A stretch of DNA of 64,000 nucleotides, taken from the NCBI GenBank assembly GCA_907163375.1, contig CAJQUW010001648.1, positions 1-64,000 of the forward strand. Reading direction: 5' to 3'. Position 1 is the first letter of the stretch. Each line of letters opens with the position of its first letter. The translations under genes and the position numbers were made by a program. Shown here one piece after another: positions 1-10,832 of the stretch. Source of the stretch: Prostheceraeus crozeri (lineage: Eukaryota > Platyhelminthes > Polycladida > Euryleptidae). The notes beneath the pieces were generated by a model. That model was not told the origin of the DNA, made no database searches, and worked only from the letters and a program-made list of their open reading frames with translations.

Positions 1-1473
1 CAGGGTGTATACGGACCGGGAAAAACCGGGAAACCGTGAAAAAACCGATTGAACTGGAAAAATCCTTGAAAAAACCGGGAAAAAACCGATGAATCCAGGT
101 CAAAAACCGGGAAAATTATAAGTACTTGCCAAATTGAAATTTAGATTATTTTTTTATGAAAGCTTCGCACGAATAAAAATCAGAAGCATCTAATTGATTT
201 CTTCATGTTTTTTTCGATGCTGATAAGTTGTACTTTTTGTCCAATTTTGCAGGTGTCAATAGTCGGAGAGAATTGAAATTTGAAACCGTGAGGAAGGCCT
301 CAATGAAGTGCATGTGTTGGACACTTACCACTGACGAAGCCGATACGAAGTAGGCGAATATATTGATGCCTACAAATATCAACACATTTTGATCATGTAG
401 CGCGACTTAATTGGGCACTGAGAGACGTTTCGGTAATGCAACGGTAGACGCTTTTTTAAGCTGCTCCTTTTTTGGTATTTATCAAATTTGCTTCTCTGCC
501 AAATGAGAGATTTTCGAGTTGTAGTACGGCGTTCTATCTGAGGGGAGTGATAGACTTGCCTTGATTATTAAGTGGACGACAATTTCTTTTCTCCACTCAT
601 ATTTTTTGGGTGCGATATGAATTTCTTCAGAATATGAGACCTCTCGATTGTTCATAACAAGGATGAACGTTTTCTTTCTCCACTATGGAAAATGCTCCCA
701 ACTTTATTTTATCTGGATTCTGGGCAGCATGAGAGACTTGTTTCAATCGTTAAACGATCTACATTTTCTTTTTTCCAATCTTTTGGGAATTTTCTGACTG
801 CAAATGATCAGATACCCCAAGAAATCAAATTAGCGTCAATGAAACATTAGTATCCGAATTTTCCTCAGGTTCATGATTCAGGGGCTCTTCAATGACGTTT
901 GTAGCCCAGATCAATATTCCCCCCCCCATTGGAGTTTATCCTTACAATACTTTGATCGAAGAAATACTTGTCTTCTCTCTGCCATAAATGCTACACTTAA
1001 GTAGGCCTACTGATTTCATATTCGGTTGAGTAATTCAAAATTCGGTTGCCATTAATCAAATCCTAGATATCTTAGTCACTCATGACACTACTTCACAAAA
1101 ATTTATCGAAAACTTAGTAATTTTGTGTTTGAATTCATTAGATTAAAGATGTAAACAATCAAAAAGCAAACATAAAGGAGTCGAAAATGGCTTATTTGTC
1201 CTATTTTTGAACATTTTTCACCACTAAGTTTATCCTCCTATTTTTTTTTTTGTTTAGTTTTGTTATGTTTAGTTGCTGTGAGGCCTGGAGTCACAAAGTT
1301 CCTGTTATGTAATTACATATTGTTTTGCGTTTATATGCTTTAAAATGACTTCGTGGAAACTGATAATAAACGTCTCAAATAACTTCATTTGTTTTATCTT
1401 GCTACCATATGCACTGGTTGAGAACCGGGAAAAAACCGATGAACTCGAATTTCCGAAATCCGTATACACCCTG
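1..1473. mobile_element. hAT-like non-autonomous DNA transposon
   Basis: A 15-bp perfect terminal inverted repeat is seen: CAGGGTGTATACGGA at 1-15 and its reverse complement at 1459-1473. Inside both ends, and in the same orientation, are short arrays of CCGGGAAAAAACCGAT-like words (near 77-92 and 1425-1440). Such words are typical subterminal transposase-binding repeats of hAT-type elements. There is no open frame of transposase length, so the copy is non-autonomous. The left target duplication lies outside the window, so an 8-bp duplication cannot be tested; the hAT assignment rests on the CAGGG terminus and overall layout. Confidence 0.7.
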
Positions 1474-1649
1474 ATAATAGCGAGAATGAATACACTTTGC
1501 TTGGAATAAACAGGGGAACTTTGTGACGTATTTATGACGGTCAGTCACGTGTCAAAAAAATCGATAACTGAGATTCCGAGCGGGAGAACTGTTTTACTGT
1601 ATGCACCGATAACAGCTGATCGCATAAATTGCTGACAATACCAGCAAGG

Positions 1650-2740
1650 GAACAGTCTTCACATTCACGCTCAAAGAGAAATGAAAGGGATGCACAATAT
1701 AGCACCGAAACCAATGACGTAGATCGTTGGACGACGCGAAATAATCAACATATGGGCCCAGGACAGAGCCTTACAGAGCCCCGAACTTACATGACGTAAC
1801 TGCCCCACCACACCGTCGACCGACACTCGTTGGAAGCGATTGGACAAGTAAGATGTCAACCACGTAGGGAATCCTTTATTAAATCCTGAGCGCAAAAGAC
1901 AATTTGCAAGTTTGTTGTGTTGAAGCTTGTCGAATGCCTTGGAGATATCAAGACATAGCACTCGAACTGGTGCATTTTGCCTGCTCTCCATTAGTAGCGT
2001 CCCACCATCATGGATTTGAATAAGGGCACTGGAGGTTGATTCGAGAAGTCGATAAGCATGTTGGTTTCGCCGAAATGCTCCAAAAACGCGGTCTTCAGTG
2101 TTCTCAGAATTGCTCGTTCGAGTAATTTTGAGATGATAAGTAGGAGTGAAATAGGTCGGAAGTCAGATGAGGAGTGGCTCTGCTACGGAATTGTCTTCAC
2201 AACAGCGTATTTCCACGGTTCAGGGAAAGTTCGGCTCGCTATCTATGCGTTGAATAGTAAGAGGGTAAGATGTAAGTGGGTCACAGATGTAGTCAGCGCT
2301 TTCAATTAGCAAAGGGGAAGGTATTGCGTCATAGCCATGAGCTTGCTTACATTTCTGCCCTTTCAGAAGATGATGGACTAAAGAGGGCTGAATGCTTAAA
2401 CACCATTCCCTGTCCTTGAAGGGAAGAAGGGCGGAGTCAGGCTCGCTGTTGAAGTTTAAGTTGAATATCTCAGTGAGATTAGTAATCAAGCTACATGCAT
2501 TTTGGCTCCGAAAATCCCTTCTATGTTTACTTTACCCCCACAACTCACGAAATACTTTCCAAACTCCGTTGTTGTCGCTCGAAACCCTGCCACACCATGA
2601 TTGTTTGGCCTTCATGATCTCGACGCGGATTTTCTGCTTCAAATGATGATAGTGACGGTTTAGACGCTTAACTGGCAAAGGCCTGTTGTTTGCCAGTTGG
2701 CTTACCCATGCCACGTGCATCAACAACTTTAACTTGAGGG
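1650..2740 (-). pseudogene. LINE reverse transcriptase fragment (CR1/Jockey-like)
   Basis: Three minus-strand open pieces in different frames read in RT order. First (2532-2726) comes a lysine-rich stretch before the RT core. Second (2220-2489) contains GYDAIPSPLLIESADYICDP, the 'G-x-D-x-I-P ... L' start of non-LTR RTs. Third (1671-1991) contains VLCLDISKAFDKLQHNKL and WLTSYLSNRFQRV, which are RT motif A (DxxKAFD) and the following helix. The pieces are separated by frameshifts and the part with the catalytic xxDD box is absent, so it is a dead 5'- and 3'-truncated copy. The clade is inferred from motif style only. Confidence 0.75.
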
Positions 2741-3041
2741 AGATTCATGGTCGTGAATATATTTTCAATAATTGCATCGTCAAATGGGTGACATCTAACT
2801 GAGCCGCATCTAATCGAACTGCTTCTGACTGAGCCGCGTGATGAATTCAGTGTATCACTGAGCCGCGGATTTCCTTATCTATTAATGGTACCTCCCGCTG
2901 TTTCTTGCTGACAAGTCCCGCTGGCTAAAGCTGACGAACAATTGGTATTGATTATGTACAATAAAATCCGGTTATCACTCCCTTTAGTTTTTGCCGATAA
3001 GTAAAATTGAATAAATTGAATAAAAACAACGTGTGTTTTCT

Positions 3042-3083
3042 ACTCGGACGTTTCGGGTCCCGACCCTTTATCAACGAGTTTTG
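3042..3083 (-). ncRNA. Hammerhead-like motif of PLE terminal repeat
   Basis: On the minus strand TTGATAAA is followed by the hairpin GGGTC-GG-GACCC and then GAAAC GTCC. This is the layout of the short hammerhead ribozyme in PLE terminal repeats (CUGAUGA, stem II, GAAA). The first core box departs from CTGATGA, so activity is doubtful. Confidence 0.5.
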
Positions 3084-3142
3084 GCATCAACTGCAGTTAC
3101 AAGTGGTTTTATATACTTCAGACATCTATGCGGTGTGACCAT

Positions 3143-4054
3143 TTAATACCATTCAGACAGCTCATCACATCGATTCAACACCGGTCTTCTACGCTTAATC
3201 CAACGAGCTTCTAACAACGCAATATCAAGCGGTCTCTTCACGCATTCAAGAATATTGACATCAAAATCTTCAATGCCATCACACTCACATTCACGAACAT
3301 GGACGCTCAGCGCACTCCTATCATCCTTATGCCTAATGCTGCGGTTGTGCTCTAAGTATCGAGCTCTAAAGTTCCTACAAGTCTTGCCTATATAATTTCC
3401 ATCACACTTTTTACAAACGAATTCATAGACAACATTGCTCACACTGCAATCAAATTCCATCGGCAAACTGGCACACACATCACAATTTTCGTGCTTGTTC
3501 CTATTTTTCTTTATCTGAAAAATATCTTTTAATTTTTTACTACTATTATTTACTACATTTATATCAAGGTCATATTTTTGAACTAGACTGTTTATTTTTC
3601 TATTTAGACTATCACTAACGAAAGGCATCTGTAGATTACAAACTCGCTTTTTATCATGATTGCGCTTTTTTCTTCTATTTTTGCGACTGCAGTTCAAATC
3701 TCTATCACTGTAGCCATTTCCTTTTAATTTTTTCTTTACTTTGTCTGTTGCTTCTATCTGGTCAGATGCTAAATTGCATCTCTCGTTTGCAGTGCTGATT
3801 GAATTTATCACAAAATTCGTTTTAATGTGGTTTGGCACCCAGCTATTTTTATTTAAGCAATTATCTGAACTAATTTCTTTAGTATAATGCTTGTAATTTA
3901 TGACATTATTTTCAATCCAAATGGTTACATCTAAAAAGTTCAATGACTTACTTAATTGGTATTGAGTTTCATGGCGAGCACTTTCTGGGATCTGATGATG
4001 AACGTATATCAAGTTGAGACTTTGTAGTCTCAGCACAGGTGGTGAGGAGACCAA
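3143..4054 (-). CDS. PLE RT thumb plus GIY-YIG endonuclease domain (partial)
   Basis: This 303-residue open frame starts inside the RT thumb with SLNFLDVTIWIENN, passes through a lysine/asparagine-rich linker, and ends in a GIY-YIG-type endonuclease. The GIY half is VVYEFVCKKCDGNYIGKT and the conserved Arg/Glu part follows in RARYLEHNRSI. A cysteine pair precedes the nuclease (ENCDVCASL), as in PLE linkers. The nuclease nicks target DNA for target-primed reverse transcription in this family. The N-terminus is not a natural start; the catalytic RT core is missing, so the protein cannot support retrotransposition. Confidence 0.8.
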   Translation of the reverse strand: MVSSPPVLRLQSLNLIYVHHQIPESARHETQYQLSKSLNFLDVTIWIENNVINYKHYTKEISSDNCLNKNSWVPNHIKTNFVINSISTANERCNLASDQIEATDKVKKKLKGNGYSDRDLNCSRKNRRKKRNHDKKRVCNLQMPFVSDSLNRKINSLVQKYDLDINVVNNSSKKLKDIFQIKKNRNKHENCDVCASLPMEFDCSVSNVVYEFVCKKCDGNYIGKTCRNFRARYLEHNRSIRHKDDRSALSVHVRECECDGIEDFDVNILECVKRPLDIALLEARWIKRRRPVLNRCDELSEWY

Positions 4055-4130
4055 TTTCCCTGTGTTTTTGACGGACGCGGTTTCGTGAGAACGCGATGTC
4101 TGCCTTAAGCAACATGTTTTTCCACACGTT

Positions 4131-5996
4131 TTAGGAAAATCAACCTGTATCTACTGACCTCAATCTCAAATATAAGTCAGAATAATGGCACATCAGGTAT
4201 AGGGCCTAGCACTTGATGTGTACTCAATAGTGCACGCACTCGCGCATCCTGTTGAGTCCGGGTCGAAGGTTGCTGAGCAGGAGAATGCAGGTACGACTTC
4301 TTGAAGCAATTAATTGGATAAATCTAGTAGTCTAAATCAATCATGTCTACATTGTATGTCGTTCATCCAATGAGACTGCATTATTAGGAGTCGACTGGTT
4401 TCTTGATATCTCCTACATATCACATTCCATGAGCTGCAAGTATGAACGAATCACATCACAAACGGAGGAGTCGAGAGAGGGGATGAGGTGAATAACGAGA
4501 TCGGAATCACGTCTCAACGATGGCTTCCATGAAAAAGGAGCTTTGTGTAAAATTGTGCAGCCTGCAAGGGACATACAATTGGATACCGTCAGCGATGGAA
4601 CATGATTTGCGTTTATTTGAGTGAATTTTCCAATACTGGCAGAACTGCTTTGTCTCACAGATCACGTCAGTCAAAGGGCTCCGAGATTTTTAGCCCAGCC
4701 GCTAGGCGTGCGGCATTCAGCGCTAGAAAATGTCAAACGAAAACTTTCATTGACTGGATATAGACATATCAATCAATCTACATGCTCCTGTTTCTGTCGG
4801 TTTTGATCTCATGACATCTTTCAAAAACTCGGTTGATTATTAAATCAAGGGTTTTTCTGTCGGCTAAATTTCAGTTAATTGAGTAAAATGAGATCGAAAA
4901 ATAAAAGATCTTTTGAATAGTAAGATCTCGATTTCGATAACAGCCACATTCACAAAAATGCCAAATATTCAGAAAACTTTCTATCAGTCTGATAGCTCTT
5001 TTTGTGGCAGCCTCGACTTGTCTTTGAAAAATGCAGAACTTGAAAACTACATGTGATTGCTTGAGTTCACAGTAGGATGATGCAAAGCACTTCATTTGAT
5101 TAAAAATGATCTAATTTATAACGGCAAACACTTTGCTGCTATATTCATTCTGCTGTTGCATTATCATCATTTTTAAGGTAAAAGAAGTGGCATAAATCCA
5201 TAATTTTGGACTGAAACCCCTGCACCCAGTGACGCGCTAAACATAATTCAAAAAAGGTGTTTATGGCTCGAGAGAATTCGCATAGAAGCCTGCGCAAATT
5301 CGGAATCAATGTGAGCATTTGCATATGTGAATTTAAAAAATCTGAATTTCCAGACTGAAATATAATTTTATTTGAATTTGCTTAAAATGTCAAGATAGAG
5401 CCTGTACAGGCTACAAAAATGTAATTGGCGGTTCTAACTCGATTGCGATAGTGAAAGGGAATCACCAAGACAGAAAATGTCACGCTCAGCGCCTTCAACT
5501 GACTTCATATAGTCGAAATGCTCATAAGGCAACGATTGGGATTGATTTAGACATCCCAAGACTTCAGCTATGTTTCATAAATTGGGTAAAAGTGATGCAT
5601 ACATGTACTACAGCCTTTTTTGAAGAAAATATGAAAATTAGATGGGCTTTCAGTGGAGGGGGTATCATCAACCGCAGCTGACTTCAAAACTATTGATCTG
5701 TGCAATTAGCCCGAATTTCGATTTTAGATTTTTTCGCTCTCAAACCCACATTTTTCACCAACTGTAAATGAGCAAGACGTGTCAGGCAGAAGACCATCTG
5801 AGAACAAAAGCCAGACTTGTATGTTATGACTGTCTGCTGTCAGGCATTTTAAAAAAGCGAGTTCTCAATTGACAGGTTGAAGATGACACATCTCCAACAG
5901 TTTCTTGGACCATCTTGGTTTCTAGAGCTGCAACGGGAACCTCCATGAATGACTTTTAAGCATCAGATTTCCTACTTACATGGCAATTGAAATCTT
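4131..5996. other. No supported feature
   Basis: I see no gene, RNA or bounded repeat in this stretch. The open frames here are short, lack recognisable motifs and look random. Confidence 0.6.
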
Positions 5997-6338
5997 TCAC
6001 AACTTCAAGAATTGCATCTGACGGCACCGATGACACCTCGTGAAGTAGGTCACTGGTTTTGTAACTGGTTTCTGGTCTGAAAGTTGTCTTTTTTCACTGG
6101 TTTTTGTAACTGGTCTCTGCTCTGAAAGTTGTCTTTTTTCACTGGTTTTTGTAACTGGTCTCTGCTCTGAAAGTTGTCTTTTTTCACTGGTTTTTGTAAC
6201 TGGTCTCTGCTCTGAAAGTTGTCTTTTTTCACTGGTTTTTGTAACTGGTCTCTGCTCTGAAAGTTGTCTTTTTTCACTGGTTTTTGTAACTGGTCTCTGG
6301 TCTGAAAGTTGTCTTTTTTCTTCGATGCGGCAGCCCAA
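5997..6338 (-). other. Open frame across minisatellite (doubtful gene)
   Basis: The minus strand is open for 113 residues, most of it six copies of a 15-residue unit EKRQLS(D/E)QRPVTKTS. The protein would be basic and disordered. No domain, splice site or promoter supports it; the openness follows from the 45-bp period, so I treat it as a likely accident of the repeat. Confidence 0.2.
6055..6320. repeat. 45-bp minisatellite, about six units
   Basis: A 45-base unit containing CTCTGCTCTGAAAGTTGTC and TTTTTTCACTGGTTTTTGTA repeats about six times with few changes; the outer units differ slightly (CTCTGGTCTG). Because the period is a multiple of three, the minus strand is open throughout. Confidence 0.9.
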
Positions 6339-6339
6339 T

Positions 6340-7000
6340 CGTGGTGCTTACACAGATTTGATATATTTTGCGGCTTTCCCCATTAGTACTCGAATGACAT
6401 GATTCAGTAATTAAGCTTGCTCACAGATAGCACATTATCAATAACTGCCTCCTTCATGAAAGCGCCAACACCATGTCATTTCCACTCAATAATAATTTGT
6501 GCTTGCTTACGGCTCTCCCCCACAATCATGCGACCTGAACCTCCACGCCACTTTAAGTCTGATTCTTGAATGCATCAGATATCAATTATCTTCCATTCCA
6601 TCACTTCAACCGCCTCATTTGCCCATTGTCGAATTGGTCTAGCTTTCAACGAAAATATTTTCAGCTTAGCGTTACTGCCATTTGTAACACATGCTGTGTG
6701 GTTGAGGCTGCGGAGTTGCACCTAAATACATGCGGATCTAGTGGACACAAAATGATGGAATGATAAACAACAACATTCTATTCTATTTGCATGGGTTCAG
6801 CCTGCATGAGTTCTTCTCTTGCCTTTTTTGGACATGTCGTATGATGTACATAACTCCAGTTACAGAAATTAACGTAAATAAAATTTCGTAAAAAGAAGAA
6901 CACAAAATTGTATAAACCTGCATGCGGAAGCATGTTTTGTGAATAAAATACAAAATACTTCCACCAGCCACTATCTTCTCTAGCCAATTACTTGAATACT
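6340..7000. other. No supported feature
   Basis: Nothing recognisable apart from short chance open frames. Confidence 0.5.
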
Positions 7001-7007
7001 AGTAACT

Positions 7008-7292
7008 TTGACTGCGACTGTCCCTGTGATGCCTGCAAATTTCTTCCAACTTACTACAATTGCAATGACAGATACGTATTACATATTATGTCGATTCCTC
7101 TGTTACATCTGCGGTGACACTTACGCTGGTTCTACCAATAGGCCTTTCAATATTCGCTTTCAAGAACACAATAGAAGCCTTAAACTTAGACACTCCAAAC
7201 GTGCGTTATCGGCTCATGCCTCTATTAAACATAATGACGTCAATATGAATATGAGCGATTTCTCAATTGAGTTTATTGATCTCAGAGGCTAA
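7008..7292 (+). pseudogene. PLE GIY-YIG endonuclease fragment
   Basis: The frame contains CYICGDTYAGSTNRPFNIRF, followed by QEHNRSLKLRHSKRALSAH. This matches the YIG strand, the catalytic Arg helix and the following helix of PLE GIY-YIG domains (compare GNYIGKTCRNFRARYLEHNRSI in the 3.1-4.1 kb copy). The domain starts abruptly without RT upstream, and the YIG position reads YAG. It is a 5'-truncated PLE 3' end and is followed by its own hammerhead-like motif at 7415-7452. Confidence 0.7.
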
Positions 7293-7414
7293 TCACATCG
7301 ACAAATTTAAACCGAAGATGAACCGGAAACATGAACTGAACTGAGCGGTCACTCATCTTATTGTTTTAAATTTGCATATATTCATTGTCCGTACATGCCT
7401 CCTCACCTATTGTA

Positions 7415-7452
7415 CTCTTGATAAGGGCCGTGCCGGCTGAAACGTCGGGTGC
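7415..7452 (+). ncRNA. Hammerhead-like motif of PLE terminal repeat
   Basis: CTTGATAAGG is followed by a GCCG/CGGC stem and then CTGAAACGTCGGG. The order matches the degenerate hammerhead of PLE terminal repeats and lies just downstream of the PLE nuclease fragment on the same strand. Confidence 0.5.
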
Positions 7453-7499
7453 TGCACTGCATATTTCTAACAATATATAAATTTGGCTTGATAAAGAGA

Positions 7500-9840
7500 G
7501 AGAGGATATATTTTTCCGACGACACAGCAGTTGTTTACAATTTTTTACTGTGGATATTGTAAGCCGATAATCCTTGTATTTTGTTAGTGGATTATAATTA
7601 CATGAGTTACTCAATTCATCTTGTTAAAATTATCAAACGCTAACCATATTTCGAAAACCGTATGCTTATTATTATTTTGGTATGCGTAACTTTCAAAAAC
7701 TCCACTGCCCACTGCATCGTTTTGCTTCATTACTTGTCTACTAAAATAAAACCAATGAAGCAGCTTTCTGAAACATGTTATAATGGAAATTACAGGATAT
7801 AATGTCGTGTAGGCGGCATATAAAAATATTTTTCCAGCAAAACAATAATACCAAGTAATCTAATATCTTGATTTTATTTGAATCAGATGCACAATTTAAT
7901 GTAAAAATGGTTAATGTATTACTTACTTCATCTATCTGTATATTTTGTGGGTATGTGGTTTTACGATCCAATCATAACTGCTCGGGTCGATATATGGTTT
8001 GACCCCAAAAAATCCAACAGAAAGTCTTTCAACGGTTTTCGGTATTATTCATGAACAAGAGTAACATATCAAAAATCCAGGAGAATCAGAGCACCGGAAA
8101 GTTGCTATTTTCAAGATGGTGTCCAAGATGGCCGCCAAAACAGTAAAATGACAATAACTCCCTTGATAATCATGCTAGAGCCCTAATTCTGGTGTCTATC
8201 CCGTGGTTTTAGGGGGTAAGGCAACCATTTAAAATGAAATTAGTGCATTCGTTTGCTCGAAAGACCAATATGGCTTCAAAGATGGCCACAAACAACAGTG
8301 AAACACTGACGGTATAAGAATCATATACCACTTATTAAATTATTTACATTCAGCTGTTCAATGAGTCATGGTTCCTTGTCATCATCCTCATCCATCAATG
8401 ACTGATTGAACGGATTGTCCCAGATCCACATGCTGAGTTGCATAGCAGATTGTTCTGCCTACAACTACGCTTGGGAGTGCTACATGCAGTTGTGCAGTTG
8501 CAGTGGATAATCTTCAAGAGGGAATCTGCGGCCGCATTCATGTCCGACTCTCTTGGCACAAACTGACTGTCTTCACGTTTTCAACCCCATCCCGAAATAT
8601 CCATATCATTCTCCTGTCCTAGCCAGACCATTGTTTGGTATTAGTAAACCCTAAAGCAGGATTCATGCTAATCATTTGCTCTAATCATTACTAATTCATT
8701 TCTAATCTATATTGAAATTTCATCTAAATTAAGTTTTGATGCTTTTTCAATTAGCGTTCATACTTCAATCATTTATGGCTCGAGCTAGCTCGAACATGTC
8801 GCTGATGTCAGAGAGAGACTTCATTGAACTAGCCTTGTTGTTCAGATTTCGTCGAAATTTACGGAGAAGATGGTCCGTGCATCCGGTGAATAACAAACGC
8901 CTACTGTATGGACACTAACATCGCCTAGTGCCCGAATATCTCCATACAGATCATGACAAAATTTTCAGCTTCACATGAATGTCTCAAACGATGTTTAAAC
9001 ATCTTCTGTGTTTAGTGACACCTTTACTTCTGAAGAAGGGTACAGCTACTTGCTCTGTTTCTCCGGGTGAGAGGCTTATGGCAACCATACATTGCTTCTC
9101 CCGGTTATATATCCCGGTTCAAATGAAACTGCGAGGATGCATCGTACCCCTCACCCCTCTTCTATGGTAGCCACTGGAGTAATGAACCTCCATCTAGGAC
9201 GTAGTGTTGTATTTTTGGTGGAGCGTCTCCCGTGGCTTAACGAGTTTCCCGACTTGCCTTGGTTGCATAGTACGTGATAGCATTCGCAAGTTGAGGCTTA
9301 TCAGGTGTCCGGAGCACTTTCCTTGTTTCAAAAAGGAATGGGCTCAGTTCAGACTTCATGACGTCTTCGAGTGATAGGATCCCCAGTTTTGAAACAACTA
9401 GGAAAAGTTGAAACAGCAGACCTGGGTTAATCGTTCTTTCAGGTGTCACCTTCACTGATGAGATACTTGCAGGTGTATTGGATTTTTATCCTTTCGCTAT
9501 ATTGAGAAAACGGTCTGTCCAATCATTTTGTCCATTATGCTCCTTCCGACTGATTCGAATTTATGTACATTTACGTCACCTTCCGCCACAACACCATTCA
9601 CAATATTCCTCAGGGTTGGATCCCGAGAAAAATGTGAATATGCATCCAGTGATGTCTTCAGCTCTTCTCAATAAACAAGACCAGCGTTTGACCCATCGCT
9701 TATTAGTAATGCAGCAAAATATTTCCATTTTATGCATGAATTAGACTAATCATTTCTATGTTCTTCCAATGTTAACCATTTCTATTCCATTTTCGATATC
9801 CTTCTCACAATTTTGTACATGCATAGTTTATATTTCCTAG
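7500..9840. other. No firm gene; one possible minus-strand fragment
   Basis: Most of this stretch shows nothing I can name. At 8105-8300 it carries CAAGATGG-type words (CCAAGATGGCCGCC) that look like part of a dispersed repeat. The minus strand at 9237-9455 is open for 72 residues (SLEDVMKSELSPFLFETRK). That style resembles uncharacterised proteins common in marine invertebrate genomes, but no domain can be assigned. Confidence 0.35.
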
Positions 9841-9853
9841 CTTTTTCCTTAAT

Positions 9854-10085
9854 ATGATCAATGTACATTCAGCAAATTCGATTACCCTAAAGATGGACTC
9901 CGTGACAGTCCGAAGTACCGGTATGATTCTAATTAAATGGCTTTCAAAATGTATTTTGAAGTTTTTAACAAATGAAGAAAAGAAACTTTTTAGAACTATG
10001 GAAAATCATTATTTGAGAATTAACAAGACTGATTGCGATATTATATTTAATGAAACATGCAAGAATAACGATTTGCTGCCCATAT
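9854..10085 (+). pseudogene. Possible PLE N-terminal fragment
   Basis: The open frame contains NEEKKLFRTMENHYLRINK and FNETCKNNDLLPIF. This resembles the helical region upstream of RT in PLE proteins, where an 'E(T/K)C..N.L(L/I)P.F' pattern is common. It runs straight into the (TA)n tract that borders the young PLE. It may be an older PLE copy that served as the landing site; this is inference. Confidence 0.35.
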
Positions 10086-10086
10086 T

Positions 10087-10146
<60 letters not shown>
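10086..10146. repeat. (TA)n microsatellite, left of PLE
   Basis: About 30 uninterrupted TA units immediately precede the left inverted arm of the PLE. Confidence 0.95.
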
Positions 10147-10153
<7 letters not shown>

Positions 10154-10480
10154 ATAGTAGAAAAAACTCAGGAAAAAGTCATTAACTTAATTTCCAACCG
10201 GTTTCACCTGTTGATGCAGGCTATTCATGGAAAATGAATGTATTTGAAATCAATAGCACATATATAAAATAATACATAGAAATAAACTTAAGGTGATCGT
10301 TCATTCAATGTGGGATGAAGGAGCTTGATCATAGCTTTTTCTTTTAGTTCGCGCTCTATTCGAGTGGCGCCTGGATGTAATTGGTAGATGGGAGCAGCCT
10401 CAAACATGGGATTCATGCCGTTCGCACAAACAGCTATATGCCTGCTAACCTCTAAAATTCTGTAGTTATCTTTGATTCTG
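10147..10480 (-). repeat. Left inverted arm of PLE (copy of 3' end)
   Basis: The minus-strand reading of this arm encodes the same C-terminal peptide as the intact 3' end (NYRILEVSRHIAVCANGMNP ... LLHPTLNERSP). It continues into the same 3' untranslated sequence with its hammerhead-like core. Confidence 0.9.
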
Positions 10481-10491
10481 ACAAACATTTA

Positions 10492-10812
10492 GTGTCTATT
10501 GACAGTCAGTCAAAATTTTTAAGGCAAGATGCCAAGCCGCTCACGTATGCAGATGTTGCAGATGATAGGAATGATAGGTCAAGGCCTTTTATAAGAAATA
10601 AGTTTCAAAGTGGCAACAGAAGGCCTTACCAAAATTATTCTCGTCCAGATTCTAGGTCCAGATTCAGAAATAATTATGATTATAATAATAGATCTAGAGG
10701 TCGATATCAGTACAACCAATATTCACGCGGTAGAAATAATCGCAACAACGTCAACAGTTTGAATCATGAAATGTATGAATCGCACAATGATGATATTCCT
10801 TTTTTAGGATAA
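10492..10812 (+). CDS. PLE N-terminal RG/N-rich region
   Basis: This is a 106-residue open stretch with no clear ATG. It is rich in Arg, Asn, Tyr and Gly (RSRGRYQYNQYSRGRNNRNN), consistent with an RNA-binding disordered segment ahead of the RT. It ends 20 bases before the RT frame, in another frame, at a T-run (CCTTTTTTAGGATAA), so it was probably continuous with RT before a frameshift. Confidence 0.55.
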   Translation: MSIDSQSKFLRQDAKPLTYADVADDRNDRSRPFIRNKFQSGNRRPYQNYSRPDSRSRFRNNYDYNNRSRGRYQYNQYSRGRNNRNNVNSLNHEMYESHNDDIPFLG

Positions 10813-10832
10813 ACAATGTCTCTGTCTTCAAC

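Larger units (their letters stand above)
2990..4130 (-). mobile_element. Penelope-like element 3' fragment
   Basis: The minus strand carries the RT thumb, linker and GIY-YIG end of a Penelope-like element, followed within about 100 bases by a hammerhead-like motif typical of PLE terminal repeats. The RT fingers and palm are missing, so the element is truncated on its 5' side at about 4.06-4.13 kb. This copy differs clearly in sequence from the PLEs at 10-17 kb and belongs to another family. Confidence 0.75.

Noticed and set aside
4413-4658. 81-residue minus-strand frame
   Set aside because: No motif or compositional signal; length is ordinary for chance.
6055-6320. Regular repeat that could be taken for a CRISPR array
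   Set aside because: Units are contiguous 45-mers with no unique spacers, in animal DNA; it is a minisatellite.
10086-10153. Open frame ending in a long run of Tyr-Ile
   Set aside because: The run is only the translation of the (TA)n microsatellite.
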